Shown here in pieces: positions 53,968-63,288 of a stretch of DNA of 64,000 bases. Source of the DNA: Methanospirillum hungatei JF-1 (GTDB lineage Archaea > Halobacteriota > Methanomicrobia > Methanomicrobiales > Methanospirillaceae); contig NC_007796.1 of NCBI RefSeq assembly GCF_000013445.1, positions 620,001-684,000 of the forward strand, read 5' to 3'. The notes beneath the pieces are model-generated. The model did no database searches, was not told the origin of the DNA, and saw only the letters and a list, made by a program, of their open reading frames with translations. The translations under genes and the position numbers were made by a program. Position 1 is the first letter of the stretch. The number at the start of each line of letters is the position of its first letter.

Positions 53968-54366
53968 ATGGTGGGAGGCAATACATCTCAGCAACTCTCT
54001 CTGGTGGAAGAGGAGATTGCGGAAATATTCAATGATATCGGGGTGAAACGGAACGCTTCCCGAGTCCTGGTTCTGATGATCAGGGGGTTTGATCTGACTT
54101 CACGGGAGATAGAACGTGTCTGTGATATCAGGCAGCCGGAAGTGAGTATTGCTCTTAATGACCTTGAGAAACGAAAATGGGTGAGAAAGGTCGGTCAAAA
54201 ATCAGAGAATAAGGGGCGGCCTGTTCTGATATATCATTTAGTCAAGTCAGTGGATGACATCCTCGATGAGTTAAAGGAAGTGATTGTCGGAGATTATGAT
54301 AAGAAATTACATGAGATTGAGAAGGTTAAGGAATTGCTTAAGGAACGGGTTGTAGAGAGAAATTGA
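53968..54366 (+). CDS. Winged-helix transcriptional regulator, paralogue 2
   Basis: 132 aa, about 60% identical by eye to the regulator at 42825-43214: EEEIAEIFNDIGVKRNASRVLVLM, LTSREIERVCDIRQPEVSIALNDLEKRKWVRKV, KGRPVLIYHLV and a C-terminal coiled coil ending KLHEIEKVKELL. Probably homodimeric DNA-binding. The two copies are in opposite orientation across the accessory zone. Confidence 0.8.
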   Translation: MVGGNTSQQLSLVEEEIAEIFNDIGVKRNASRVLVLMIRGFDLTSREIERVCDIRQPEVSIALNDLEKRKWVRKVGQKSENKGRPVLIYHLVKSVDDILDELKEVIVGDYDKKLHEIEKVKELLKERVVERN

Positions 54367-54510
54367 CATAAAAATAGATTTCTCCAATATGTTCTTTCTA
54401 TTTCTATGTTCATATTTACCACTGGACTCCGGATAGTGAGATTTTTTCCTCAATAACACTTTCACCCCTCGCCCCTGAAATTCATATGCCCCCTCACCAA
54501 TGAAGTACCC

Positions 54511-54783
54511 ATGGGTTCAATCAATCAGTATTTTTTCAGTATTCCGGATAATTCATTTTCAATATTCATAGGCTCAAATTCATTTCTCAATAAAATGCTT
54601 GATAATGTAACTCAAAAGTTCCCACACCGGAAGATCCAGTATATTTTTTACCAGAACAATCTGGCAGACTTACATATTTCCACTGAAGAAAAGAGAAGGA
54701 TTGAATTCATAGAGGTGGACAATGCAGTTGATATTTTGGCAATGCTTGAAAGTGATACCGCCAGTAAAATTATCATCGTATGA
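54511..54783 (+). pseudogene. Hypothetical gene likely cut off by IS1182-like insertion
   Basis: 90 codons, MGSINQYFFSIPDNSFSIFIGSNSF ... DTASKIIIV, ending exactly where the IS begins: its stop codon TGA (54781-54783) spans the left IS end. The original protein probably continued. No family recognised, and the sequence right of the IS does not obviously continue it. Confidence 0.4.
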
Positions 54784-56540
54784 GGCTGTTGCACAAACAC
54801 AAAAAAAGCTTAATATAAATTATTAAAGCTTAATTATATATATTATTAAGATCAATATATTATATGTCTCATCGCTATAACATGATTAGAGGATATGGTA
54901 ATGAACAACAATTTTTACTCCCTGTCAATGCGATGGACTGGCTATCTGAAAATGATATTACTTATGGCATATTAGAAATTCTTTCGATTCTCGATATTAG
55001 TCCATTTATTAATAAATATCGTGACGATGGTCGCGGTTCTGCCTTTTTTGATCCTCGTTCAATGCTTGGAATAATAATTTATTCAATGATTCGTGGAGAA
55101 AAATCTAGCAGAAAAATTGAGATGTGCTGCCATTATGATATTGGATATCGGATCGTCGCCAATAATCTTACACCTGACCATACAACGATCTATCGTTTCA
55201 AGAAGAATAATTCAAAAGAAATCAAATCCCTTTTTAAACAATTATCTCAAATTATCGTAGAATCCGGGATAGCAAGAATCGGTGTCCTAGCCCTCGATGG
55301 ATCAAAATTTGGCTGTAATGCCTCTTTATCAGCCAATAAAAAATTAAAATACCTTGAAGCAGAGCTAGGTCGGCTTTTTGATGAATCACAGGAAATTGAT
55401 GAGTTAGAAAACGATGATATAAATATTCAGGATATGGAGATTAACCGACTACCTGAGCATCTTTCAACAAAAGAAAAACGAAAGGAAGTTCTTAATCGGG
55501 CTAAAGAGAAATTAATTGAACGACATGATATCGAATCTAAAAAACAAGAAGAAAAGATTCTGGACCGCGAAAAAGAAGAATTAGAATCGGGTAAAAAGAA
55601 ACGAGGTAGAAAGCCTTTAGAGCCTAAAAAAGAGCCATCTTCAGATTCAAAAGTAAATCTCACTGATCCTGAAAGTCAGATAATGTCAACCACCAATGGC
55701 TGGATTCAAGGGTATAATGGGCAGATTATCGTTTCTGAAAATCAATTTATCCTCGCTGCAATGATATCAGATGAGCAAAACGATAAAAAATTATTAATAC
55801 CTATGCTAAATGAACTCGAAGACCTTTTTACGGGTATTCATCCATCAATTTCGCCTAATATACTACTATCTGATGCAGGTTATTTCTCATACCCGAATTC
55901 TTTAGCAGAATTGGATTATGGCATTCAACTCATCATCCCTCCTTCTAAAGAAAGAAAAATTCCAGAATATTCAGATAATGATGGGTATATCTCACGAATG
56001 GAAATGATATGTCGGGCGATTTGTATGGGAGAAATAATCACATTTCCGGAATTGCAAAGTATCGGGACGTTTGTTTGGCAATCTTTTATGAACAGAGAGA
56101 AACAAGCAACAACTCAGGAAATTTGTAAACGAGTTATGGAAGTACGTGTGAAATCCCCCACTGGTAGAGAGTTATATCGAAAACGAAAATACATGGTCGA
56201 ACCAGTTTTTGGTAATATGAAACATAATATGAGGTTTAGGAGTTTCTCTCAAAAAGGGAAAGAGAATTGCGAGGGAGAATTCTTTTTAGCTGCATTAGTG
56301 CATAATATAAAAAAACTTATCAGATTTGAGGGTATAGTTAAAATTAAAGAATTTGCTACGAATATTATAAAACCGTCAAGAGGTTCAGGTTTTTCCTATA
56401 TTTTTGCAAACACAGTATGTAAAGTGGGAATTGATACATGCAGGTTCATACATCAATTAGTCTATTTTGGTTGATAGCTTAAGGGGTAGAGATCGATCAT
56501 TTGTGATCCTGCATGATATTGATCATTGGTGCAACACCCT
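54783..56540 (+). mobile_element. IS1182-like insertion sequence
   Basis: About 1758 bp. The left end (aggctgttgcac) and right end (gtgcaacaccct) form an inverted repeat with one mismatch over 12 bp. Transposase is 81 bp from the left end and 66 bp from the right. No clear target duplication is seen (cgtatg versus ctgaag). The ends match the MITE tips, so this element is a good candidate for their autonomous parent. Confidence 0.8.
54864..56474 (+). CDS. IS1182-family transposase
   Basis: 536 aa. MSHRYNMIRGYGNEQQFLLPVNAMDWL at the N-terminus, RSMLGIIIYSMIRGEKSSRKIE, VLALDGSKFGCNASL (first Asp, ~res 148), LLSDAGYFSYP (second Asp, ~335), and VEPVFGNMKHNMRFRSFSQKG (catalytic Glu, ~445) give the DDE core. 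A long charged coiled insertion (KEKLIERHDIESKKQEEK) lies between. Frame intact, so likely able to act. Confidence 0.9.
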   Translation: MSHRYNMIRGYGNEQQFLLPVNAMDWLSENDITYGILEILSILDISPFINKYRDDGRGSAFFDPRSMLGIIIYSMIRGEKSSRKIEMCCHYDIGYRIVANNLTPDHTTIYRFKKNNSKEIKSLFKQLSQIIVESGIARIGVLALDGSKFGCNASLSANKKLKYLEAELGRLFDESQEIDELENDDINIQDMEINRLPEHLSTKEKRKEVLNRAKEKLIERHDIESKKQEEKILDREKEELESGKKKRGRKPLEPKKEPSSDSKVNLTDPESQIMSTTNGWIQGYNGQIIVSENQFILAAMISDEQNDKKLLIPMLNELEDLFTGIHPSISPNILLSDAGYFSYPNSLAELDYGIQLIIPPSKERKIPEYSDNDGYISRMEMICRAICMGEIITFPELQSIGTFVWQSFMNREKQATTQEICKRVMEVRVKSPTGRELYRKRKYMVEPVFGNMKHNMRFRSFSQKGKENCEGEFFLAALVHNIKKLIRFEGIVKIKEFATNIIKPSRGSGFSYIFANTVCKVGIDTCRFIHQLVYFG

Positions 56541-56582
56541 CTGAAGGCTGCTTCGTTATAGGCACGTATATTATAGGCGTTG

Positions 56583-57014
56583 TCAATATATATAGATCTT
56601 TCTATAATAAAAGTTAACTGCGTAACTCCTATTAATTTTTCGTTTATCTGCCCCGTTCTTGAACCAGATGACACCGTTCCGGTCAAAGTACGGTTTATCC
56701 TGTCCTTTGGGTATGGTGAGAATGATAACGACCCGATCATTTCCGATAAAGACGTTCTCCGTTTTAACAGTTAACGGGCTTTTGATACTTTGTGAGGCAG
56801 TGTTGCTAATGAGCTGGTTAATCCGGGATACGTCAGAAGAGGTCAGTCGGGGGATTGTTCCGTCGTCAGCGACTCCGATATAAATAATCTCTCCTTCGGC
56901 GTTTGCAAACGCTGCCATCTCTGCTGCCAGGGAATCTGGGCTGGTGATATTTTGTTTGAACTGGCGGGTGGCTGTCTTCGCCGAGAGAGATTTGGGATAA
57001 GAGAGTGTTAGGGA
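56583..57014 (-). pseudogene. AlbA_2/Schlafen-like ATPase remnant
   Basis: Open frame reading LSAKTATRQFKQNITSPDSLAAEMAAFANAEGEIIYIGVADDGTIPRL ... FDRNGVIWFKNGADKRK, the AlbA_2 domain of ATP-dependent helicase-like regulators. It is cut at both sides: an upstream TGA precedes the first ATG (56918, MAAFAN), and homology stops near 56,630 just before the IS. Probably inactivated by the insertion event or earlier decay. Confidence 0.6.
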
Positions 57015-57088
57015 TCATGAAACAAAATTAAGGGATTAATCCATTTTATTCAACAAAACATTCACAAATTGTTTAAACATTACCATAG

Positions 57089-57216
57089 AGGTTGTTGCAC
57101 AACTAAAATGTCGTTTCCTCAAGAGCACAATTTCCATTCGGTTGGAACGTTAATTGGCAATGAAATTTATGGGCTTTGCCTCATTGTACTATTGGTTTAG
57201 AGTTATGCAACAGCCT
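57089..57216 (-). mobile_element. MITE copy C (128 bp, reversed relative to A)
   Basis: 128 bp with ends aggttgttgcacaac and gttatgcaacagcct. Its reverse complement matches copy A at about 124 of 128 positions by eye. Flanks ccatag and ctagat do not form an exact duplication. It lies 38 bp from the tRNA-Leu gene. Confidence 0.85.
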
Positions 57217-57254
57217 CTAGATTCTGACGAGAAAAGAATTTTTTAAAATTTAAT

Positions 57255-57338
57255 GCGAGGAGCCGGATTTGAACCGGCGAACCCCTACGGGATTAGGCCC
57301 TGAACCTAACGCCTTTGACCTGGCTCGGCGATCCTCGC
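57255..57338 (-). tRNA. tRNA-Leu (anticodon CAG)
   Basis: 84 nt. The acceptor stem GCGAGGA/TCCTCGC pairs fully, the anticodon arm TTAGG-TTCAGGG-CCTAA carries CAG, a long variable arm (TCCCGTAGGGG) marks class II, and the T arm CCGGTTCAAATCCGG is standard. CCA is not encoded. Located at the end of the accessory zone. Confidence 0.95.
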
Positions 57339-57447
57339 TTAATAAAAGACTGACAATCGTACCTGACTCTGACAAATCAGAGACAATCGTGCCTATACAG
57401 ATTAGTGTTCTCCAATAATAAGGATTCGGAAAGAATCCTGAAATCCC

Positions 57448-59115
57448 TTACGACTCCTGATATCTCCGAAGTTCCCTCTCTCTCAGTTCTCCTCGTTTAA
57501 TTTTCCCAGAGAGCGTTTTTGGAAGTTCCTCTACAAACTCAATGATACGGGGATACTTGTACGGAGCCGTCACTTTTTTGACATGCTTCTGAATATCGCG
57601 GATAAGCTGGTCTGATGGTTCATATCCTGCCTTCAGAACGATAAAAGCCTTAATGACCATACCCCGGATGGGATCCGGAGAGCCGACCACCGCGGATTCC
57701 TGAACAGACGGGTGCTCCTGAAGAGCGCTCTCTACCTCAAATGGACCGATACGATATCCTGAACTCTTGATAACGTCATCATCCCTGCCAACGAACCAGA
57801 AATAACCGTCCTCGTCCATGTAGGCCTTATCGCCGGTGTAGTAAAATCCGTTCTTAAACACATCTGCATTTGCTTCCGGATTATCCAGGTATTCAACAAA
57901 GAGACCGACCGGCCGGGGGTTGAGATTGATCGCTATCCGCCCTTCAGTCCCCTGGGGGACTGGGTTTCCATCTTCATCATGCAGTTCAATCTTCCAGCCT
58001 GGCGATGGTTTACCCATGGATCCTGGTTTATGCACCATACATGGGAAAGTGGCAACACAGCAGCAGGTTTCACTCTGCCCATATCCTTCATAAATTGGAA
58101 GACCGGTCTCTTCCTGCCAGATTCTGATGACTTCAGGATTTAAGGGTTCCCCTGCTGAAATACAGTGGCGGAGAGAGCGGAGATCATATTTTGCAAGGTC
58201 GGCGATGATAAGCATCCGGTAGATAGTCGGCGGGCAACAGAACGTTGAGATCTCATATTTTTCAATAAGCGGAAGCAGCTCGGTCGCCTTGAATTTCCCT
58301 CTGGCATCGTAAACAAATACACAGGCCCCTATTATCCACTGACCGAATATCTTACCCCATCCGCACTTTGCCCAGCCGGTATCTGATGAGGTAAAGTGCA
58401 GGTCATTACTGTTCAAGTCCTGCCAGAGACGTGCCGTGACAATATGCCCGAGCGGGTGCGAGTGGTTATGGAGCACCATCTTCGGCTCACCGGTCGTCCC
58501 TGAAGTAAAGTAGATGAGCATCGGGTCAGATGCATGTGTCTTTTGGGTTATCGGCATGCTGATTGCAGACCTGGAGACCGGGGCCGGGTAAAAGAGTTCA
58601 TACTGATAACTGATCCAGTTTGGCAGTTCACCATCAATCAGCATCCGGTGCTTTAATGTCGGGCAGAACCTGCAGATCTTTTCAACCTTGTCTGCATTCT
58701 CGGTGTCAGTAATAATAAATTCAAATTTACCTGCATTAATCCGGTATTGCAGATCCTTTGATGTCAGCATGGTCGGGGCAGGACAGAAGACTGCACCTAG
58801 TTTGATTAGGGCGATGACAAAGATCCACCATTCAGGGATCCGGTGGAGCATGAGCATCACTCGGTCACCCTTTTTAACTCCGTATTTTATAAGAATATTT
58901 GCCGCTTCAACCGAGAGATTCCGGAGATCCCGGAAGGTATATTTCTTCTCCTGACCATCCTGGCTTACCCAAATCATTGCCAATTTGTTCCGGTCGGTCT
59001 CTGCCCATTTGTCTATGACATCAAATCCGAAATTATAGAACTCAGGCACATCAATCCTGAACGTTTCAACAAATTCATCATATGATGTCATCTGATGAGG
59101 GATCTCATGTTTCAT
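57448..59115 (-). CDS. AMP-forming acyl-CoA synthetase (medium-chain/acetate type)
   Basis: 555 aa from ATG 59115 (MKHEIPHQMTSYDEF). ANL motifs: YFTSGTTGEPKMVLH (~res 190), GYGQSETCC (~340), YYTGDKAYMDEDGYFWFVGRDDDVIKSSGYRIGPFEVE (~430), PKTLSGKIKRGELR (Lys near 540). Similar to the MACS subgroup; it activates a carboxylate with ATP and CoA. Paralogue of acsA at 35684 but diverged. TATA box GTATATTAAA at 59141-59150. Divergent from TBP gene 2. Confidence 0.88.
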   Translation of the reverse strand: MKHEIPHQMTSYDEFVETFRIDVPEFYNFGFDVIDKWAETDRNKLAMIWVSQDGQEKKYTFRDLRNLSVEAANILIKYGVKKGDRVMLMLHRIPEWWIFVIALIKLGAVFCPAPTMLTSKDLQYRINAGKFEFIITDTENADKVEKICRFCPTLKHRMLIDGELPNWISYQYELFYPAPVSRSAISMPITQKTHASDPMLIYFTSGTTGEPKMVLHNHSHPLGHIVTARLWQDLNSNDLHFTSSDTGWAKCGWGKIFGQWIIGACVFVYDARGKFKATELLPLIEKYEISTFCCPPTIYRMLIIADLAKYDLRSLRHCISAGEPLNPEVIRIWQEETGLPIYEGYGQSETCCCVATFPCMVHKPGSMGKPSPGWKIELHDEDGNPVPQGTEGRIAINLNPRPVGLFVEYLDNPEANADVFKNGFYYTGDKAYMDEDGYFWFVGRDDDVIKSSGYRIGPFEVESALQEHPSVQESAVVGSPDPIRGMVIKAFIVLKAGYEPSDQLIRDIQKHVKKVTAPYKYPRIIEFVEELPKTLSGKIKRGELRERELRRYQES

Positions 59116-59140
59116 TCGTACCAAAGGTTACGCGTACTGC

Positions 59141-59150
59141 TTTAATATAC
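59141..59150 (-). promoter_or_regulatory. TATA box of the second acyl-CoA synthetase gene
   Basis: GTATATTAAA on the minus strand lies about 30 bp before ATG 59115, fitting a leaderless or very short leader. Confidence 0.5.
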
Positions 59151-59241
59151 CATTGAAGAATGAAACGATGAATTATCACCGCCATTGTGAAAGACCTTTT
59201 TAGGTCAACTATCTACATGAAGGATTCACCGCCAAATTGAG

Positions 59242-59253
59242 GGAATTGTCCAT
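59242..59253 (+). promoter_or_regulatory. 12-bp word shared with acsA upstream region
   Basis: GGAATTGTCCAT, identical to 35642-35653. Here it ends 13 bp before ATG 59266 of TBP gene 2, so it would overlap the transcription start or leader. A TATA box upstream is not obvious. Confidence 0.35.
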
Positions 59254-59265
59254 TAGTATTATGGT

Positions 59266-59844
59266 ATGGAAAACCCCATGATATCTGGAATGGAAGATAA
59301 ACGATACGATAGCCTGAAGATTGAAAATATAGTTGCGTCAGGGGCTATTGCAGATTCAATAGATTTAGAGATAATTTCAAAAAATATCGATGGATGTGAA
59401 CTGAATACAAAACGATTCCCTGGAGCGGTCTATCGGATTGAAAATCCGAAGATTGCATCACTCATCTTTTCTTCCGGAAAGGTGGTGCTGACCGGCATCA
59501 GGGATACCGACTCACTAGACAAAGGTCTTCTTCTCATTATTGATAAGATGAAAAATGCCGGTATCACCTGCTTTGATGAACCACGGGTTGCAATCACAAA
59601 TATTGTTTGTTCCTATGATATCGGGAACAAGATCAACCTGAATAAAGTTGTGATGACCTTAAATCTTGAGAATATTGAATATGAACCTGAACAGTTCCCA
59701 GGGCTTGTCTACCGTATCAGTGATCCAAAAATTGTTGCACTCCTTTTCTCATCCGGAAAGATCATCCTGACCGGTGGAAAGAACATGGAAGATATTAAAA
59801 AGGGTCTGAATTTCCTCGAGCAGAAGCTCGGGAACATAATGTAA
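59266..59844 (+). CDS. tbp2: TATA-box-binding protein, copy 2
   Basis: 192 aa from ATG 59266; ATG 59278 is possible. Same two repeats as TBP 1 (IENIVASGAIADSIDLEIIS ... RFPGAVYRIENPKIASLIFSSGKVVLTG; ITNIVCSYDIGNKINLNKVV ... QFPGLVYRISDPKIVALLFSSGKIILTGG) but with many substitutions, including FGSG to FSSG in both lobes. Intact and likely functional as an alternative TBP. Convergent with the Lhr gene (3 bp). Confidence 0.96.
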   Translation: MENPMISGMEDKRYDSLKIENIVASGAIADSIDLEIISKNIDGCELNTKRFPGAVYRIENPKIASLIFSSGKVVLTGIRDTDSLDKGLLLIIDKMKNAGITCFDEPRVAITNIVCSYDIGNKINLNKVVMTLNLENIEYEPEQFPGLVYRISDPKIVALLFSSGKIILTGGKNMEDIKKGLNFLEQKLGNIM

Positions 59845-59847
59845 TTT

Positions 59848-62544
59848 TTACTGCCAGAACCGGTGGGTTTTTACAAAATTTCGTTCCGCTTTTAAAATCT
59901 CCCGCATGAGGGCATCACCACTCGTATAGGTAGCCAGGATTCTCGATGCAGTTTCTGGCCCGACGCCTTTTGCCGAGAGAATGATTATCGCTTTTTTCCC
60001 GCTTGAGAGAACCATATTCGCATTTCTGATAAGCTTCTGTTCTATAGCTTTTTCTTCCTGATTTTTTGTCTTTTTATTTGCAATTGAATAGAGCTCAGTC
60101 TCGTAGGGTTTCAGTGCTGCAATGAGCCTGGCACCACAATTCCCGCAGACCGGTTGATCCGGAACTCTTGCTACCACGGTTTTACTCTTCCATTTCCGAC
60201 AGTTCATACAGGCAAGCAGCACCTCCTGCCTGTCCAGACGAGTTTTCAGTGCAGATATTACTGCCTGATCAGCGGTTGGCGGAGGTATCTGGTCACGGGA
60301 CGAGGAAAAGAGGGCTGCACCTCCTATCATACTGGGCGGGCTGGTTACAACCTGAATCTCCCCTGCATGAATGGCCCTCATGATCCCGATCGCATGGGAG
60401 ACATCCATGTATCGTGTAAAGAGTTCGCGGTAGGTCTCTTCCTGGATCTGGGGATGAGAGAGCAGATCGGCAAGGCGGTGAAGGCTCAGTCGTTCATAAT
60501 CCGCATCAGGGTCTATGGCTCCGAACTTCTTTGAGATCTGAACCAGTTTCCACTTGAAAAGTGAGGTTCGTTTCATGGCCAGTTCAAGAATCCCCCTGAT
60601 GTGGTCAGGATCAAGACTGGTCAGGATATCCCTGACATCAGCAACGGAGATCTCCCTTGGCACCCGGAGCAGGATCCGGTAGGCATCCAGTTCAAGTCCG
60701 ATAGTCGAGCCAAACCTGGCAGACAGCAGTATCGACAGGACCCGGCCGATTGCCTCATTGGTCTGATGACCGGCACAGACGTTTAAGACCACAACTTCTT
60801 CAGAGTATTCAATCGTAAGGATCTGGTCGGTAGGGATGATTCCGTGATTTTTTTGGACCAGGTCAAGAAATCCGTTTGCAAATGCGATAGAAGCCTGGTC
60901 TTCTGTATATCGTTCAAATTCCCTGGTCCGGCGAAGTCTTCCAACCTCCCGTGCGATCTCATATGGGACCGGTATCTGCTCACCCTCCCATGATGGAAGT
61001 TCGCCATCGGCGTTTCGTGCCGGTTCAACGGTGACTTTTCCCTCTTCAAGATCCAGAACACGCCAAAGCTGACCTCGTGCAATGAAAACCGCTCCGGTGT
61101 GAAGCGAGGTTATAATAAATGACTCATCAAGCGTCCCGACGGTTCTCCTGGTAACAATATCATATACCGGAAATTTCCGCTCATCCGGAATCATAGAGAG
61201 GTTCCCTGAGAGATACCGTCGTGCCCTGCTGGTCGTGATGATCCGGTTCCCATCCCTGCGGATGAGGTAATGTTCTGTTAATTGCCCGATAATGGCCTCA
61301 AGTGTCTCAACATCGCGAATCCCGACAGAAGATTTGGATATAATGGAGAAGATATCGTCAATGGATAGTTCCCCATATTCAACAGCAATCGCTGCAATTT
61401 GGTTTCCTATGACATCTCCGGCCTGATAAGAGGGGATAACGTCTTCCACGGCTCCCTGTCTGGCACGGGATGCGATCACCAGTGATTCACAGAGGTCGTC
61501 AAAACCGCAGGTAATAATAGTACCTTTGGAGACCTTGCCGATCTGATGACCTGCTCTGCCGATACGCTGAACCAGTCTGCTGACCTCACGGGGTGATCCA
61601 AACTGGATGACATGTTCCACATGACCAATGTCAATCCCGAGTTCCATAGAAGATGTGCAGATGAGAGTTTTTATCTCTCCCCGTTTGAACCGGTCTTCTG
61701 CTTCAATACGAACTTCCCTGGAGAGTGAACCATGATGGACATCGACATCACCGTCTCTCATCAGGGCATGACCCAGTGATTCTGCCGTTGACCGGGTGTT
61801 GACAAAAATAAGGGTTGATGGTCCTTTTTTTGTATGTCTCCGGACGGCATTCACCTGGCTGTCAAACTTTTCTCCGGTTATTTCAACTTTGATATCAAGA
61901 TATTTCGCAACCGGAACCTCGACAATTGAGCATGGTCTCTCTCCGGCGAGAAAACCGGCAATCTCCTCCGGGTTACCAACCGTGGCAGAAAGACCAATCC
62001 TTTGAAATTCTCCGGCATACCTGACAAGCCGTTCAAGGGCTATGACCAGCTGGGCACCCCTCTTCGTCCCCGCAAGGTCATGGATTTCATCAACAATTAC
62101 ATATCTGACCGATCGGAGATGTTCTCTCAGACGTTTTCCCATAAAGAGGGCCTGGACGGTTTCAGGCGTAGTCACCAGCAGGTCAGGAGGATGAAGGACT
62201 TGTTTTCTTCGTTCTGCCTGCGATGTATCACCATGTCTGACCCCGCTTGTAAGCCCGAGGTTCTGACACCACCATTCCATCCTCCGCAGAATGTCCCGGT
62301 TTAAGGCCCTGAGCGGGGTGATATATAATGTGGTAAATCCTTTGCCTTCTGTAGCCAGCATGCCGCTTAATACCGGGATCATGGCACTTTCAGTCTTGCC
62401 TGTTCCTGTTGGTGCGATCAGGAGCAGATGATCTCCCTGTAAAATCTTTGGTATCGCCTGCTGCTGAACTTCGGAGAGTTCTGAAAATCCCCGGTCCCTG
62501 ATGACATCCAGTATCCGGGTATCAAGCTGGTGTGTCTTTTTCAT
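59848..62544 (-). CDS. lhr: Lhr-type DEAD/DEAH helicase
   Basis: 898 aa from ATG 62544 (MKKTHQLDTRI), overlapping the upstream gene by 23 bp; a longer start would overlap it by 89 bp. Superfamily 2 motifs: IAPTGTGKTES (~res 40), VIVDEIHDL (~155), IGLSATVGN (~185), SMELGIDIGHVEHVIQFGSPREVSRLVQRIGRAGHQ (~320-360). A C-terminal zinc-binding region (CMNCRKW ... VCGNCGA) and HhH-like tail follow (KGVGPETASRIL). DNA/RNA helicase for repair or RNA metabolism. Confidence 0.9.
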   Translation of the reverse strand: MKKTHQLDTRILDVIRDRGFSELSEVQQQAIPKILQGDHLLLIAPTGTGKTESAMIPVLSGMLATEGKGFTTLYITPLRALNRDILRRMEWWCQNLGLTSGVRHGDTSQAERRKQVLHPPDLLVTTPETVQALFMGKRLREHLRSVRYVIVDEIHDLAGTKRGAQLVIALERLVRYAGEFQRIGLSATVGNPEEIAGFLAGERPCSIVEVPVAKYLDIKVEITGEKFDSQVNAVRRHTKKGPSTLIFVNTRSTAESLGHALMRDGDVDVHHGSLSREVRIEAEDRFKRGEIKTLICTSSMELGIDIGHVEHVIQFGSPREVSRLVQRIGRAGHQIGKVSKGTIITCGFDDLCESLVIASRARQGAVEDVIPSYQAGDVIGNQIAAIAVEYGELSIDDIFSIISKSSVGIRDVETLEAIIGQLTEHYLIRRDGNRIITTSRARRYLSGNLSMIPDERKFPVYDIVTRRTVGTLDESFIITSLHTGAVFIARGQLWRVLDLEEGKVTVEPARNADGELPSWEGEQIPVPYEIAREVGRLRRTREFERYTEDQASIAFANGFLDLVQKNHGIIPTDQILTIEYSEEVVVLNVCAGHQTNEAIGRVLSILLSARFGSTIGLELDAYRILLRVPREISVADVRDILTSLDPDHIRGILELAMKRTSLFKWKLVQISKKFGAIDPDADYERLSLHRLADLLSHPQIQEETYRELFTRYMDVSHAIGIMRAIHAGEIQVVTSPPSMIGGAALFSSSRDQIPPPTADQAVISALKTRLDRQEVLLACMNCRKWKSKTVVARVPDQPVCGNCGARLIAALKPYETELYSIANKKTKNQEEKAIEQKLIRNANMVLSSGKKAIIILSAKGVGPETASRILATYTSGDALMREILKAERNFVKTHRFWQ

Positions 62545-63280
62545 AGGCAAGATGGGAGTGGAGATCTCCTGCATATGTTCCATCTGGCAGCAGAATCTCT
62601 GCTGATTCAATGTGGAGTGACCTGGACAGTGGTGAGAAGGGGGATCGGAATGTCTTTTCTATCCCATATCCGGTCAGTTCATTACATGATGGAACCATCA
62701 GGAGTCTGGTCCTTCCCTCTTCATCAGGGTCTTGTGTAAATATATGCTCATCTATCTCTCCCAGGATAAAACAGGGAGACTTCAAGGCAACTCCGACCTG
62801 GTCTGTCAGTGATACCACTGGGTGATGATGGCCGCACAGGATAAGATGACCCTGAAGGTCAGGATCAGGAATTGTATGACCATGCAGGATCCCTATTGAT
62901 CCTATAAGAGACCCTTCTTTCTTCCTCAATTCTTCAGGCTTTAAAAATTCCTCAATTCCCGGATCATGATTCCCTGGAGTGACGATAAAGGGGATGATCT
63001 TTCGGATAGCTGAAAAGAGACTGCCGAGTTCAAAAAACTCCTGGTACGATGTCCCCGGAATACGGTGCTTAATGTCACCTAGGATCACCATCAGATCAGG
63101 CTGTGCCTCGGTTATGAGATCACAGATACGACGAATACGATCCTGCCCACGGGTTCTGATATGAAACCCATATTTTTGCAGTTCATGCTCAATACCCATA
63201 TGAATATCGGCAAGAAAAAGGATCCTTTGTTCTTCTTCCACCAGCACACCTGGACCAGATGGAAAAAATTCAATATTCAT
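62522..63280 (-). CDS. Metallophosphoesterase (calcineurin-like)
   Basis: 252 aa. Metal-binding motifs in order: LFLADIHMG, VILGDIKHR, VTPGNHD, ILHGHT, LCGHHHP. This layout is that of small archaeal phosphoesterases often located with Lhr helicases. Acts on nucleic-acid ends or phosphodiesters; exact substrate unknown. It overlaps the helicase gene and follows the RPA-like gene by 8 bp, so all three form one operon. Confidence 0.88.
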   Translation of the reverse strand: MNIEFFPSGPGVLVEEEQRILFLADIHMGIEHELQKYGFHIRTRGQDRIRRICDLITEAQPDLMVILGDIKHRIPGTSYQEFFELGSLFSAIRKIIPFIVTPGNHDPGIEEFLKPEELRKKEGSLIGSIGILHGHTIPDPDLQGHLILCGHHHPVVSLTDQVGVALKSPCFILGEIDEHIFTQDPDEEGRTRLLMVPSCNELTGYGIEKTFRSPFSPLSRSLHIESAEILLPDGTYAGDLHSHLAYEKDTPA

Positions 63281-63288
63281 CAGATTTG

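Noticed and set aside
57089-57338. tRNA-Leu as an integration site with attachment duplication
   Set aside because: No duplicate of the tRNA 3' end was noticed elsewhere and no integrase gene is present; the nearby MITE is enough to explain the junction.
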